Origin: Bacteroidetes bacterium B1(2017)
Lineage (GTDB): Bacteria > Bacteroidota > Bacteroidia > UKL13-3
Assembly: GCA_002256395.1 (NCBI GenBank)
Contig: NKJG01000003.1
Location: 62,001-126,000, forward strand
Direction of reading: 5' to 3'
Length of the DNA: 64,000 bases
This document shows positions 1 through 10,599 of this stretch, in pieces; the stretch's first letter is position 1; each line of letters opens with the position of its first letter. The position numbers were made by a program, and so were the translations under genes. Below the pieces are notes generated by a model that had not been told where the DNA came from, searched no databases, and saw only the letters and a program-made list of their open reading frames with translations.

Positions 1-2980
1 AGCTTACAGTGAATGTTTTTGAAGCAATTTTTTTGTTTGCTTGAGTGTTACTTGAATAATTAATTGCACCTGCACCAGCATTGTCTATGTTTACGGTAGT
101 TAGGCCATAATTAAAGTTGGTGTTATTTATTAAAACGGCCATTATTTTTCCTGCTGGCGAGTAAAATGTATCCGTTTCAAACGGTCCAAAATTCTGTGAA
201 CTTCCATTAATAACTGTTTCTATACTTAGTTTGTTGGTATCAATTAATATCGCATAATCTTCACTTTCGCCATAGCTTAATAAGCCACATGGAGGTGTGG
301 CAGAAGTGCCAAAATTTGTAACCACTCTTAATCTTAAAAACTGATTGGCAATGGGTGGAGTTGCCAAAACACTGAAGGTACATGAACGTCGGCCCATGCC
401 TGAAGCCGTTATGCTTCCAAGCAATTCATTGGCATCTGTAAATACACCATTGTTGTTGTAGTCAATATATATTTTTTGATTTTCACCATTGGTTGTACCT
501 GTGGTAATATAAGCGGTATAGCTGGTGCCTGACTTTAAAACTGTGTTTGCTTTGCAGGTGAAATCTGTATTGCTTGCCACTCCAATGGAGGAAGGGTTGT
601 CGAGTGTATTGAGTTCGAAACGTTGAATGCCCATTCCATAACCACTTATGTTTGTAGTGGTTGTTACACAAGATGGAGCAGCTAAAGGAGTGTAATTAAA
701 GGTGTTTGTTTTTATAGATGTTCCAATACTGTTTGTTACCATTAAAGAAACAGAGTAAGAGCCAGGAGTTACGAATTGTATTTCGGCACGAACCGATGAT
801 GAATCTGTGCCATTTATATAGTTCCAGCCTGTGTTTGGGCTAATACTCCATTTTCTACTTTGAGGGTTGTTGGTTGAATGGTCAACCAACATATAATGCG
901 TTGGACATGCACTTGGAGTACTAGCTTGAAGAGTAAAATCTGCCTCTGGTTTTAAAGAAGTATTTTGATATAAATTACTTTGCCAAATTCCTCTTCCATA
1001 GGTTGAAATGTATAAGCGACTATTGTTAGTTCCATCGCTCATAATTTCCATATCACTAATTTGTGCAACTATTGGTAGGCCTTGCGAAAATGGTATCCAA
1101 TTGCCTAAGGTGCTGTTTCTGTAATACACGCCAAAGGCTGTACACAGGTACATGCTAGAGTCGCGTGTTTGTTGATCGAAGGCGAATTTAATAAAGTTAC
1201 TGGCCGGCAAGTTTTTATTTATCTGAACCCATGTAAGCCCTTTGTTCGACGATTTAAATAAGCGAGTTTGATTGGTAACTACATACACCATATTTGAATC
1301 GTAATCGCAGGTTTCTATTTGTTTAATAGCCTCGCTTGCATTAAATGGAAAGCTTGTAAGTTGTGTAAACACAGGAGCTGCATCATTTGCATTGGTGCTT
1401 ACATAAAATTTTTGAGTTGAAAAATACACATATAATGTTCCTGAACTGGCTTTTGAGTAAGCACCACATTTTGTTCCACTAACGGAGCTGCCAGGTATGT
1501 TGCCAATGCTTATCCAACTAACACTGCTACTAGGATTAGCCTTTAAATTGTCGGTTCGGCGTACAAAGGTGTCGAGTTCAAACAATTGATTGCCATTGTT
1601 CGGATGCGAAATATATATTCCACCATGGCCGTTGATAGAAGAACTTACATTGGTAACAAGATTTCTTTTAAGTCCACCATTTTCATATATCATGGCGCTA
1701 TCTGTTATGTCTGAAGCAAAATCTCCACCCCAATCTCCGCCCCTTACGGTTGAAAAAACTTTATTCACGGCAATGTCCATTCCATTGTCTTGTAGGCCAC
1801 CAATTATCAAATCTTTTTTAGAGCTGCTTGAACCCATTTTATAAAATTCAGAAGCACTAAGTCCGTCTTCATATGTTATCCATGTACTGCCACCGTTTGT
1901 GGTTCGATCCAAACCTCCATCATGGCAAATAAATAGTTTGTTTGGGTTGAAAGGTGAAAATAGGAAATTATGTTTATCGGCATGTACGCCAAAAGCCCAA
2001 TGAGAAAGCAAGGTATAGCTATTTCCAGCATCGGTAGATTTCCATAAATTTATGGTTCCTACATAAATAGTATTCGCATTGTTTGGGTCAACAATTATAG
2101 CCATATTGTATGCTCCTTGGCCATCCATTGATGTTCCATTACTTGAATAGCCCATAATGTTTGGAGTGTCGGCTTTTAGGGTAAAAGTGGCCCCATTATT
2201 ATTGGATTGATAGATGCCTCCAAAAGGAGATGTTGCGCCAGTTTTCCAAACTAGACAATAGATACGTGAAGTGTCGCTAGGGCATATGGCAAACTTAATT
2301 CCGGATGGTGTTATGGCGCTATTGATAACAGATGAGGTCCACGTTTCTCCATTGTTGTTGGAGCTATAAAAATTTGTGTTAGAAGAGGCATACACAATTT
2401 GGGTGCTTTGTGGGCGAAAATGAAGGTCGCGATAAGAGGTAGTAACAGTAGTTTTCTTTACCCAGGTAGATCCATTATTTGTTGTTTTATAAATTCCATC
2501 GGAGCATGCAGCAATAATTGTGTTGGTATCGCCAGGAGTAAATAACATTTTAGAAACTAATTTGTTGCCCATACCTGTATTTGCCGCGAACCAAGTTTGT
2601 CCTGCATTAGTTGTTTTATACACCCCTATTCCTGTTGAATTATAATTGGCATCACCGGTACCCAAATACATTACATTTGGGTTAAGTGGATTTATGAGCA
2701 AAGAAGCACAGGTTGTTTGAGGAAGTAAATCGGAAAGAGGTTTCCAACTAGCACCTTCATTTGAGCTTTTGAAAATGCCACCAGAGGCAGTTACTGCAAA
2801 AAGAATAGTGCTATCAGTTGGGTGATAAACAAGTTGAGAAACCCTGCCCATTCCAGTAGTTTGAACACTAGGGTTGTTAGGGAATTTTACTGGGCCATGT
2901 TGGTTAAAGGTTGCGGTAGTTTGTGCTGAACCAATTACGCTTGTTAAAATAAGTGCAATGTATAGTAAGAATTTTCTCAT
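1..2980 (-). CDS. Secreted BNR/sortilin-type beta-propeller protein with PKD-like and GEVED-like domains (C-terminus off the window)
   Basis: Manual reverse-strand translation from ATG at 2980 (MRKFLLYIALILTSVIGSAQ signal peptide) stays open to the left edge; repeated Asp-box-like motifs (SSNEGASW, TTNNGSTW, STDAGNSY, SSNKGLTW); PKD-like segment (PEADFTL...) and GEVED-like motif (CGLLSYGESEDYAIL). Absent from ORF track because it has no stop in the window. ATGA overlap with the upstream gene. Confidence 0.85.
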   Translation of the reverse strand, partial: MRKFLLYIALILTSVIGSAQTTATFNQHGPVKFPNNPSVQTTGMGRVSQLVYHPTDSTILFAVTASGGIFKSSNEGASWKPLSDLLPQTTCASLLINPLNPNVMYLGTGDANYNSTGIGVYKTTNAGQTWFAANTGMGNKLVSKMLFTPGDTNTIIAACSDGIYKTTNNGSTWVKKTTVTTSYRDLHFRPQSTQIVYASSNTNFYSSNNNGETWTSSVINSAITPSGIKFAICPSDTSRIYCLVWKTGATSPFGGIYQSNNNGATFTLKADTPNIMGYSSNGTSMDGQGAYNMAIIVDPNNANTIYVGTINLWKSTDAGNSYTLLSHWAFGVHADKHNFLFSPFNPNKLFICHDGGLDRTTNGGSTWITYEDGLSASEFYKMGSSSSKKDLIIGGLQDNGMDIAVNKVFSTVRGGDWGGDFASDITDSAMIYENGGLKRNLVTNVSSSINGHGGIYISHPNNGNQLFELDTFVRRTDNLKANPSSSVSWISIGNIPGSSVSGTKCGAYSKASSGTLYVYFSTQKFYVSTNANDAAPVFTQLTSFPFNASEAIKQIETCDYDSNMVYVVTNQTRLFKSSNKGLTWVQINKNLPASNFIKFAFDQQTRDSSMYLCTAFGVYYRNSTLGNWIPFSQGLPIVAQISDMEIMSDGTNNSRLYISTYGRGIWQSNLYQNTSLKPEADFTLQASTPSACPTHYMLVDHSTNNPQSRKWSISPNTGWNYINGTDSSSVRAEIQFVTPGSYSVSLMVTNSIGTSIKTNTFNYTPLAAPSCVTTTTNISGYGMGIQRFELNTLDNPSSIGVASNTDFTCKANTVLKSGTSYTAYITTGTTNGENQKIYIDYNNNGVFTDANELLGSITASGMGRRSCTFSVLATPPIANQFLRLRVVTNFGTSATPPCGLLSYGESEDYAILIDTNKLSIETVINGSSQNFGPFETDTFYSPAGKIMAVLINNTNFNYGLTTVNIDNAGAGAINYSSNTQANKKIASKTFTVS

Positions 2981-3420
2981 CTATTTTTCCTTTCGTTTTC
3001 AGATTGTTCAAGAATTTCTTCAGGGGTCATAATCGTTCCATCAGGCTTTACAAGATTTTTATTTTTCTCTTTCCAATTTAAAAACTGTTTGTATTCGTAC
3101 ACATATTGGATACTCTTTTTAGTGTCCCTTTCTTTTTCTTCTTCTGATTTTTCTTTCCCATAAATGTCTTTTCCTTCACCACTTTCCTCTGCAGGTTTTT
3201 CGCGGTTTTGCCAATATAAGTCGAAGGCCGCAACAGCTTCATAATAGTTTGCCTGCGGGTTATTCATCATGTCAATCCAAAGAGGAAATGTCTTAGCAGA
3301 ATCTGAATTTAAAAGTGGTGCTTTTGAAATGGGAGGATTGGTAGAATGGTGTTTTAATTTGCATGAAAACAAAAATAAACACGTACTGATTGTTATAAGT
3401 ATGGATGTGATTTTAAACAT
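2977..3420 (-). CDS. Small predicted lipoprotein, hypothetical
   Basis: 147 aa ORF with lipobox-like N-terminus (ISTCLFLFSCK); stop overlaps start of the downstream BNR protein (ATGA). Confidence 0.7.
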   Translation of the reverse strand: MFKITSILITISTCLFLFSCKLKHHSTNPPISKAPLLNSDSAKTFPLWIDMMNNPQANYYEAVAAFDLYWQNREKPAEESGEGKDIYGKEKSEEEKERDTKKSIQYVYEYKQFLNWKEKNKNLVKPDGTIMTPEEILEQSENERKNR

Positions 3421-3751
3421 AGACTATTCGAGTAGAATCAAAAATAAGGAATTAAATAGAAATTGAACTACCCTAATAGGATTTTTACTTAGCTAAATCA
3501 GTGGGTTTTTGTATAGTGTTTTGCCGAATTATTTTGATGGGAAATAAAAAATCTTAAATCTAAGATAGAGCTGAAAGTCCCTTTTTTTATTGTAGTTCTG
3601 ATGATTTTTTTAGATGTGATTATTCAGAGGATTGAATTTTTGTAGTTCCATGTAGTAGAAACCCCGTTGTAAATTTGAAGGGTAGGTAAATGGAACGGCC
3701 GTCTGTTTATTTCATCTTTTAAAATTTGTTGAACCAATAAAACTTAAACAC

Positions 3752-4780
3752 ATGAAACGAATTACACTACTAGTGTTATGGTTTTGCTGCGGGGTAGGAT
3801 TGCAGGGACAAAATCTACTCTTTAAGCAAACAAACAAAATCTTGGAATATAATTATGGTGTGGTGGATACCGCATACATGAATAGGCTCACGGCATCTGA
3901 AAAGATTAAATATGAACTGAAGTTTGTAGAGAGAACTTACACAAAGCGAATTAATAATTCATATGAATCTGACTTTGAAATAGTGATTGACAGTAACCAG
4001 TATGAGGAGCAATGGATGGGCTTAGCAAAGAGGTTCTATTATGGAGTATCTAAAATAGAATTATTTGATGCAACAAATACTTTATTAAAGACCATTCCTT
4101 ACTCTATAGAACAGTTAGCCAAAAATTCGGAGCAAAGAATTTTTATTCAGGAAAATGGGTATCACCCAGGAATAATTTCCATTCCAGATTATACAAAGGA
4201 GCAGATATCCAAATTAGGTACAGAAAACGGTACGTGGACGAGATTAGAAAATGGAGATTTGAAATTTGTTCAAGGGCTAAATTCAATCACCTATAATAAG
4301 AGTAAGCGAACCATTGTGCATGAATATCTGGATATGGATGGACATAAGGTTAAAGAAACAGAAGGGTTTGAGCCTTATTTGGATGGTAAAGGTTATTTGC
4401 TAAAAGTCAACAAACGAGAATGTTTTATTGTAACAGATGGAGGGGTGTGTGTTACAGAAACTAAGTTAAGTTATTATACCAATTATGAAATTGAGGATAA
4501 TGGCAAATTGTTAGAAACATCTCTTCAAAAGAAACGCACAATTCAATTGTATCCAAATCCAAATGATGGAGTATTTACAGTGAGTGTAGATTTGCCCGAA
4601 AATGTTGCCATAACAAGTGTTAAAGTAATCCATGTTATGACAGGAAATACTATTTCTATTGATTCGGGTGGGAATAAAATCTTTCAAGTTTCCTTGCCAA
4701 ATTTAGCCTCTGGTAATTACGTTTTGCAAGTGCAAACAAGTGAGCAAAAAACAATAAACACTAATTTTTTCAAAAACTAA
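3752..4780 (+). CDS. Secreted protein with T9SS type A C-terminal sorting domain
   Basis: Signal peptide and C-terminal IQLYPNPNDGVFTVSV...GNYVLQVQTSEQKTINTNFFKN typical of Por secretion sorting domains. Confidence 0.85.
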   Translation: MKRITLLVLWFCCGVGLQGQNLLFKQTNKILEYNYGVVDTAYMNRLTASEKIKYELKFVERTYTKRINNSYESDFEIVIDSNQYEEQWMGLAKRFYYGVSKIELFDATNTLLKTIPYSIEQLAKNSEQRIFIQENGYHPGIISIPDYTKEQISKLGTENGTWTRLENGDLKFVQGLNSITYNKSKRTIVHEYLDMDGHKVKETEGFEPYLDGKGYLLKVNKRECFIVTDGGVCVTETKLSYYTNYEIEDNGKLLETSLQKKRTIQLYPNPNDGVFTVSVDLPENVAITSVKVIHVMTGNTISIDSGGNKIFQVSLPNLASGNYVLQVQTSEQKTINTNFFKN

Positions 4781-4795
4781 TTAACGGTACGTATT

Positions 4796-6676
4796 ATGAA
4801 AAAAATATTCTTTCTACTTGTTTATTGCTTGGCGATGAGCAAGGGATTTAGCCAGTCGAATTTAGGAAATGATTTGGCTATAGGTTTTTATAAGCAAGAT
4901 TCACTAAGCTTACAATTGGCTCAGTTTGACTTAAAGCTTTTTGAATTTAAATGGGATGATCCATGTAAAAGATTTGGCGTTGCCGGGAGTTACGCTCCAG
5001 ACAGGGAGTTTGTGGCCTATAATGAAAGCCTCAATCCAATTAGTAGGTATGGTGATTTTGAGTCTGAATCTTCTTTGAAAATGCCTGGCGATATTAATAT
5101 TTTTTGGATACATGGGTTAAATGGTTCAACAGAATCCTTACGAATACCTGCGCAAGCAACACAGTTTGGTGCAGGGTCAGATTTCCCTGCTAGGAAAGTT
5201 ACCTCGCATAGAGGAACTCCATCATCCATTTCACATAAAGTACAATTATATAGTGAAGATGGAGGAGTTACGGCTGCTGCTGGAGATTTGGAGTATTATT
5301 TTAATGCTATGTTACAACCCATCAATAGAACAGCCAAGGATTACATAATTGCTCATAGCCAAGGAGGAATAGTTGCAAGGGAATGGTTACGGAAAATGGA
5401 AAAGGAGCCAAATGCCTATCAAAATTTTGCACATGGTTTGGTAACATTTGGAACACCTCATGCTGGAGCTCAGGTATTAAATAATACACGTCCAGATATG
5501 TATGATAAAGTACCTGGGTATATGAAGGAAGCCTGTTTGAAATTGGCTAGGGCGGTAATAGAACCAACGATTAATGATAATTTATTTACACGACTACTTA
5601 TATCAGATGAAATGAAAAATAAGTTAACAGGGTTTGGTTGTGATCTTGTAGCCAAATCTATTGTTCCATTTGCCTTAGATAATTATTATAAACAAACCAC
5701 TCGCGACTATTTTGTTGGCTCTCCCTTTTTAATAGGCACAGGGACATCAAGTGGTCATGTTGAAGGTTTATCTGAATATACTTTAAAGGTTCCAGTGGTG
5801 CAGTTTTATGGCGAGGAATTGCAACCCGTTTTGTGGAAATTTATGAGTAGCACTATGGGGATGGGGCATGATGAAATGGATAATAAAACGATGGTATTTG
5901 GGTACGACCAAGACGATCAATTGGAGAAGAAGGTAGGCAATATGATAAATGAGTTTGACGCTAAGTATTATTTAGAAAAGGAGAATGAAAAAGCCACAAA
6001 AAAAACGTGTGCATTATATTTAACAGAAGCATCAATTTGTTATTTGAGTGGGAATTATTGGGGAGCTGGTGCATTAGCCATACTAGCCGGTGTAGAATAT
6101 TCGAAGCTTGAAGGAATAAGGGGAAATCAAAAGGCTTATGATGAAGCAAAAGTTTGGTTATCGAATGCCAACCAAAGCTATCAATCTGAATTGATTGGTG
6201 CGCAGGTAATACCTATAGGCTACCATTGTGAAATTGTGGAGGAATTAGATTGTAGAGATTTACGCAAGAATCCAGTGGGTTCTGGAGTACCACCAGTAAA
6301 GTTAAAAATCACCTCTAAATTTGAAACAGAGGGTGCATCATGTAGGTTTAGATCTATAAGCGAAGCCTATTCTGATTACCATTTTATGGGACATGATGGA
6401 ATGGAATGGCATGGGCCATGCACAGGTACACAAACTTTTTTTACTACTTGGAAAAATAAGTATTCCTATCAACCAAATGATGGTGTTGTTTTGGCCGAAT
6501 CGGCTAGTGCGAAAATTAAAGTGAATACAGCGGTGGATCCAAGTTGTACTCATGTAATTAAAGTTTTACCTGAAACTAATCATGATCAAATGAAGAATTG
6601 CCAAAAGACGAAATTTGCATTACTAGATTTATACGATGGAAAATTTGGGCCACTTTTTAGTGTAGGGAAAAGATGA
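4796..6676 (+). CDS. Secreted alpha/beta-hydrolase (lipase/PGAP1-like) with uncharacterised C-terminal region
   Basis: Signal peptide; oxyanion-type IFWIHGLNG; nucleophile elbow DYIIAHSQGGIVAREW (GxSxG-like); TFGTPHAG as in lipases. Confidence 0.75.
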   Translation: MKKIFFLLVYCLAMSKGFSQSNLGNDLAIGFYKQDSLSLQLAQFDLKLFEFKWDDPCKRFGVAGSYAPDREFVAYNESLNPISRYGDFESESSLKMPGDINIFWIHGLNGSTESLRIPAQATQFGAGSDFPARKVTSHRGTPSSISHKVQLYSEDGGVTAAAGDLEYYFNAMLQPINRTAKDYIIAHSQGGIVAREWLRKMEKEPNAYQNFAHGLVTFGTPHAGAQVLNNTRPDMYDKVPGYMKEACLKLARAVIEPTINDNLFTRLLISDEMKNKLTGFGCDLVAKSIVPFALDNYYKQTTRDYFVGSPFLIGTGTSSGHVEGLSEYTLKVPVVQFYGEELQPVLWKFMSSTMGMGHDEMDNKTMVFGYDQDDQLEKKVGNMINEFDAKYYLEKENEKATKKTCALYLTEASICYLSGNYWGAGALAILAGVEYSKLEGIRGNQKAYDEAKVWLSNANQSYQSELIGAQVIPIGYHCEIVEELDCRDLRKNPVGSGVPPVKLKITSKFETEGASCRFRSISEAYSDYHFMGHDGMEWHGPCTGTQTFFTTWKNKYSYQPNDGVVLAESASAKIKVNTAVDPSCTHVIKVLPETNHDQMKNCQKTKFALLDLYDGKFGPLFSVGKR

Positions 6677-7926
6677 TGCCATTTAATAATAAAGGTGTTT
6701 ATGTTTTGTTGCTATTGATTTTTGGGTTCAATTGCAAATCCAATGAGGGTTTGCAATTACCCAAAAGTCAAGAAGTGTTTAAATTGGGTTTGGATACGCT
6801 TTGGACAGCCCCTATTTATGATTTTAGCAATAATCCTATCCTCAATTCGAATGGCGATATTTTAATGAGTAAAATGTTTGGTACGCCCTCTGGAGAAATC
6901 TTTCAATTATATGATGGTGTTACTGGAAAATTAAAATGGGAATGGCAAGATTATTTTAAACCAGAATTGGGATTTACAGACCAAAGCCACGCCCTGTTTG
7001 GAGATGTTTTAGTGCTTTGTGGGAATAATAATACCTATGCCTTAGACATAATTACTGGAAAAACATTATGGCGACACCAAATGGATTCAATGTATGGTGA
7101 TGGGATGATATTTAGTGATGAGGATGGGTATGTTTATCATGGATTTTCGGCAGAGAATGCCACCTACAAAATTTTTAGAACGAAGTATTACGAAAATAAT
7201 TGGCAATTGGTTTGTTCATATAAGGATAGTTGTGATTACGACCGTATGCAAAGTTCTACCATATGTGTATCTAAAAACAAAATGGGTCAAAAGATTTTGG
7301 TTAGCACATTTTATTTAACTTATAATCAAAATTCAAAAAATACAGTTAGAGCGATTGTATTAGGATATAATATTGACGAAGGTAGGTTTGATTGGGTAAA
7401 AGATTATACAAATAAATATCCTAATTTTTGGGTATGTCAAAGTGAGAGTGTAAATGGCAAAGTATATGTGTTTGCCGTTTATGGTGATATAAATTATTTA
7501 GTAGCTATTAACGTCAATGATGGCAGTATTGTTTGGGAAAATGTACTACCTGATTTTGGAGTTGGAATGTATGTTTATGGGAATTATATAGTGCCTCTTT
7601 GTAATGGCAGAAATGCAGTAACGTGTTATAATTTAGAAACTGGAAAGGTTTTTTGGAAACGCGATTTTAGTCCAGATGCCCTAGCAAAAATGAATTTTGA
7701 ATATGGGGGCGGTGTTGTGTTTAAGAACTACCTTATTGTAACTCATTGTGATTATTTATTAGGTTTGAATTTAAACAATGGAAATATTGTTTACTTTAAG
7801 GAAATAGCCTTGCCTAATGGCTGCCTGCAGATTGGCGTTGCTGTGAACGAAAAGCGAAAATGCTTTTATACACAAGATAGAAATTTAGTGATTTGCTATA
7901 AGCTACCCTCCGAAATTATTTATTAA
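6673..7926 (+). CDS. Lipoprotein with PQQ-like beta-propeller repeats
   Basis: Lipobox-like LLIFGFNC; repeats ending in W (YDGVTGKLKWEWQD, LDIITGKTLWRHQ, INVNDGSIVWENV, YNLETGKVFWKRD). ATGA overlap with preceding ORF. Confidence 0.8.
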   Translation: MMPFNNKGVYVLLLLIFGFNCKSNEGLQLPKSQEVFKLGLDTLWTAPIYDFSNNPILNSNGDILMSKMFGTPSGEIFQLYDGVTGKLKWEWQDYFKPELGFTDQSHALFGDVLVLCGNNNTYALDIITGKTLWRHQMDSMYGDGMIFSDEDGYVYHGFSAENATYKIFRTKYYENNWQLVCSYKDSCDYDRMQSSTICVSKNKMGQKILVSTFYLTYNQNSKNTVRAIVLGYNIDEGRFDWVKDYTNKYPNFWVCQSESVNGKVYVFAVYGDINYLVAINVNDGSIVWENVLPDFGVGMYVYGNYIVPLCNGRNAVTCYNLETGKVFWKRDFSPDALAKMNFEYGGGVVFKNYLIVTHCDYLLGLNLNNGNIVYFKEIALPNGCLQIGVAVNEKRKCFYTQDRNLVICYKLPSEIIY

Positions 7927-7937
7927 ATAAAACAGAT

Positions 7938-8702
7938 ATGAAACAGTATAAAAAACTACTCCCTATTCTAGTTCTCCTTACCAAAATTGTTGTTGCTCAA
8001 GATTCTACTCGATACATACTTGCGTGTATGCCTAGTTTTACTACCAAGTACAATTTTAACGAAATGCCTTTTCCCGTTTCACTTCAAAACAAATCTGTAA
8101 ACCCTAGTGGAAACAGGTTTGAGGAACGAATGGAGGTTGATTATTTTTCAATATCCATCCCATTTATAAGGTATAAGCAAGAGCAAAATGGCTTTTACTC
8201 TAAAATGGAAGTGATTTTGGGATATGATTATTATTCTTCCCAAATGGATTATAAACAATATTCAAATGGCCAAACCTTATATTATAATGATAAAGAAAAG
8301 ATTCATGGGTATAGATATGTTGCAGATGCAGGTATAGTTAAGCCGTATTATTTTTTACCTGAAGGGAAATTAATTTTAATGCCTTGTTTAAGCGTGTTTG
8401 CCGACATGTATTTATATGATAAAACAACAAGTTATATTATAGACACTGATATAGATAATACTTACGGGAGTGTTTTTATCTTTGGTGCTAGAATTAGTTT
8501 TGCGGCTAATTATTTAATAGGCAAACGCTTTGGTTTAGGATTAAATTGGAAAAATATTGTGAGTTGGCAACATGAACTAATTACTGATTCAAGGTTTGAA
8601 GGTGAGGCAACTGAAAATCACGTGATAGTAACACTTAATCAAATGCCTAGATTGAATGTATTGTATTACTTTAATAGAATGGAAAAGAAAAAGAAGTTTT
8701 AG
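7938..8702 (+). CDS. Hypothetical secreted/outer-membrane protein
   Basis: 254 aa ORF with signal peptide (LLPILVLLTKIVVAQ), alternating beta-strand composition; immediately follows the PQQ lipoprotein. Confidence 0.6.
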   Translation: MKQYKKLLPILVLLTKIVVAQDSTRYILACMPSFTTKYNFNEMPFPVSLQNKSVNPSGNRFEERMEVDYFSISIPFIRYKQEQNGFYSKMEVILGYDYYSSQMDYKQYSNGQTLYYNDKEKIHGYRYVADAGIVKPYYFLPEGKLILMPCLSVFADMYLYDKTTSYIIDTDIDNTYGSVFIFGARISFAANYLIGKRFGLGLNWKNIVSWQHELITDSRFEGEATENHVIVTLNQMPRLNVLYYFNRMEKKKKF

Positions 8703-9280
8703 CCGTGAACGGTTTCTCTTTTTCCATAATTACTGATGATAGAATTTTCAAACTCTAACCATTCTTTCCATCGTTTGTCGACATCAATGCCAACGCCATA
8801 TTTTTTCGCGTAGCCTAGGAAAGTGGTATAATGCCCAGCTTCGCTTACCATTAAATCGTGATAGAATTGTGCTAGTTCTTTATCTGCTATGTTTTGAGAG
8901 AGTACCCTAAAGCGTTCGCAACTGCGAGCTTCAATCATGGCAGAAAATAAAAGACGTTCAACAAAGGATGAGATTCTACTTCCATCTTTTTTCATGAATT
9001 TATACAATTCATTTACATAAGCATCTTTTCGCTCTCTACCAAGTGTAAGTCCTTTACGTTTTATCATTTCATGTACCAACTCAAAATGCTCTATTTCTTC
9101 TTTGGCAATGGCTAAAAGATCGGTAACCAAATCAGGATGTTCGGAGTTATAGGTAATAATTGAAATAGCATTAGTGGCTGCCTTTTGCTCACACCAAGCA
9201 TGATCTGTAAGTATTTCCTCGATGTTTGTTTCTACAATGTTTACCCAGCGTGGGTCGGTTGCCAATTTTAAACCTAGCAT
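8699..9280 (-). CDS. miaE: tRNA-(ms[2]io[6]A)-hydroxylase
   Basis: Ferritin-like di-iron motifs (EEIEHFELVHEM, EARSCERF, SEAGHYTTF) and overall match to the MiaE family. Confidence 0.85.
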   Translation of the reverse strand: MLGLKLATDPRWVNIVETNIEEILTDHAWCEQKAATNAISIITYNSEHPDLVTDLLAIAKEEIEHFELVHEMIKRKGLTLGRERKDAYVNELYKFMKKDGSRISSFVERLLFSAMIEARSCERFRVLSQNIADKELAQFYHDLMVSEAGHYTTFLGYAKKYGVGIDVDKRWKEWLEFENSIISNYGKRETVHG

Positions 9281-9323
9281 ATTCTATTTTGTTTGGGGCA
9301 ACAAAAATACCTGTTTTTTGTAG

Positions 9324-9356
9324 TTTTTGGCAATGAGTTTAAATCATTTAATTTGC
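9324..9356 (+). promoter_or_regulatory. Candidate Bacteroidota-type promoter for the GT4 gene
   Basis: TTTTTG-N19-TAATTTGC upstream of ATG 9361; resembles TTG-N19-TAnnTTTG. Confidence 0.35.
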
Positions 9357-9360
9357 ACGT

Positions 9361-10599
9361 ATGAGTAAACAGCCTGTATTGTTAGTGATTGGTAGTGTTT
9401 GGCCAGAACCAAATTCATCGGCAGCTGGTGCCAGAATGTTGGATTTGTTGAGTAAATTTTTGAAAGAAAAATGGAAGATTGTTTTTGCATGTACTGCTCA
9501 AGAAAGCCCATTTATGGCCGATTTAGGTTCATTTGGCATGGAGAGTATGACAATTCATTTGAACGACTCTAGTTTTGATGCCTATGCAGCGGAGCTAAAC
9601 CCTAATGTGGTTTTGTTTGATAGATTTTTGTGTGAGGAACAATTTGGTTGGAGAATTGCTAAAGAATGTCCAAATGCCTTACGAGTTCTAGAAACGGTTG
9701 ATTTACATTTTCTAAGATATGCCAGAGAATTAGCATGGAAAGAGGGAAATGTATGTGATATACGGCATTTGCAATCTGATAGGGCTAAACGTGAAATTGC
9801 CAGTATTTTGAGATGTGATTGTTCTATCATTATTTCGGAATATGAGATGAACCTGTTGCAAGGCACTTTTAGGGTTGATCCAAAACTACTGCTTTATTAC
9901 CCACTAATAATGGATGGAGTGGATTCAAGTAATAAAAACAAGTTACCTTCTTATGAAGATCGAAGAGATTTTATTTTTATTGGAAATTTTTGGCACGAAC
10001 CTAATTGGCAAGCCTTGCGCGAATTGAAGTTGAAAATATGGCCACGTATTCATGCTCAATTGCCAATGGCAGAATTGCATGTTTATGGCGCTTATCCCTC
10101 AAAAAAGGTTACAGATTTAAATCAGGTGAAGGACAAGTTTTTTGTGCATGGAAGGGCAGATGACGCTAAAGAACTTGTTAAAAATGCTCGCGTTTGTTTG
10201 GCGCCTATGCCTTTTGGCGCCGGATTAAAGGGTAAGTTACTTGAGGCAATGGCCTGTGGTACTCCTTCTATAACTAACCATATTGGTTCGGAAGGAATGA
10301 ATGGCGAGTTTGAATGGCCAGGATATGTGACAGCATCGCTCGAGGAATTTGCAGATAAAGCAGTATTATTATATACACAAGAATCAGAGTATATCTCTTT
10401 TCAGCAAAAGGGTTTTACCATTTTAGATAAGAGATTTAATAAAAATGAGTTCGAATCGGTATTATTTGATCAAGTATTAACCTTAATGGAGAATATAGAA
10501 AAGCACAGACAGGATAATTTTATAGGCGAAATTTTGCATCATCATACGTTGGCAAGCACCATGTATATGAGTAAGTGGATAGAGGCCAAAAACACCTAA
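9361..10599 (+). CDS. Glycosyltransferase, family 4-like
   Basis: GT-B C-terminal motif APMPFGAGLKGKLLEAMACGTPSITNHIGSEGM; FIGNFWHEPNWQAL. Confidence 0.85.
   Translation: MSKQPVLLVIGSVWPEPNSSAAGARMLDLLSKFLKEKWKIVFACTAQESPFMADLGSFGMESMTIHLNDSSFDAYAAELNPNVVLFDRFLCEEQFGWRIAKECPNALRVLETVDLHFLRYARELAWKEGNVCDIRHLQSDRAKREIASILRCDCSIIISEYEMNLLQGTFRVDPKLLLYYPLIMDGVDSSNKNKLPSYEDRRDFIFIGNFWHEPNWQALRELKLKIWPRIHAQLPMAELHVYGAYPSKKVTDLNQVKDKFFVHGRADDAKELVKNARVCLAPMPFGAGLKGKLLEAMACGTPSITNHIGSEGMNGEFEWPGYVTASLEEFADKAVLLYTQESEYISFQQKGFTILDKRFNKNEFESVLFDQVLTLMENIEKHRQDNFIGEILHHHTLASTMYMSKWIEAKNT

Noticed and set aside
1590-1844. 84-aa plus-strand ORF
   Set aside because: Antisense to the BNR/sortilin-like gene, which translates cleanly on the minus strand.
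5017-5348. Overlapping small ORFs on both strands inside the lipase-like gene
   Set aside because: The main frame contains the hydrolase motifs; the alternatives show no motifs.
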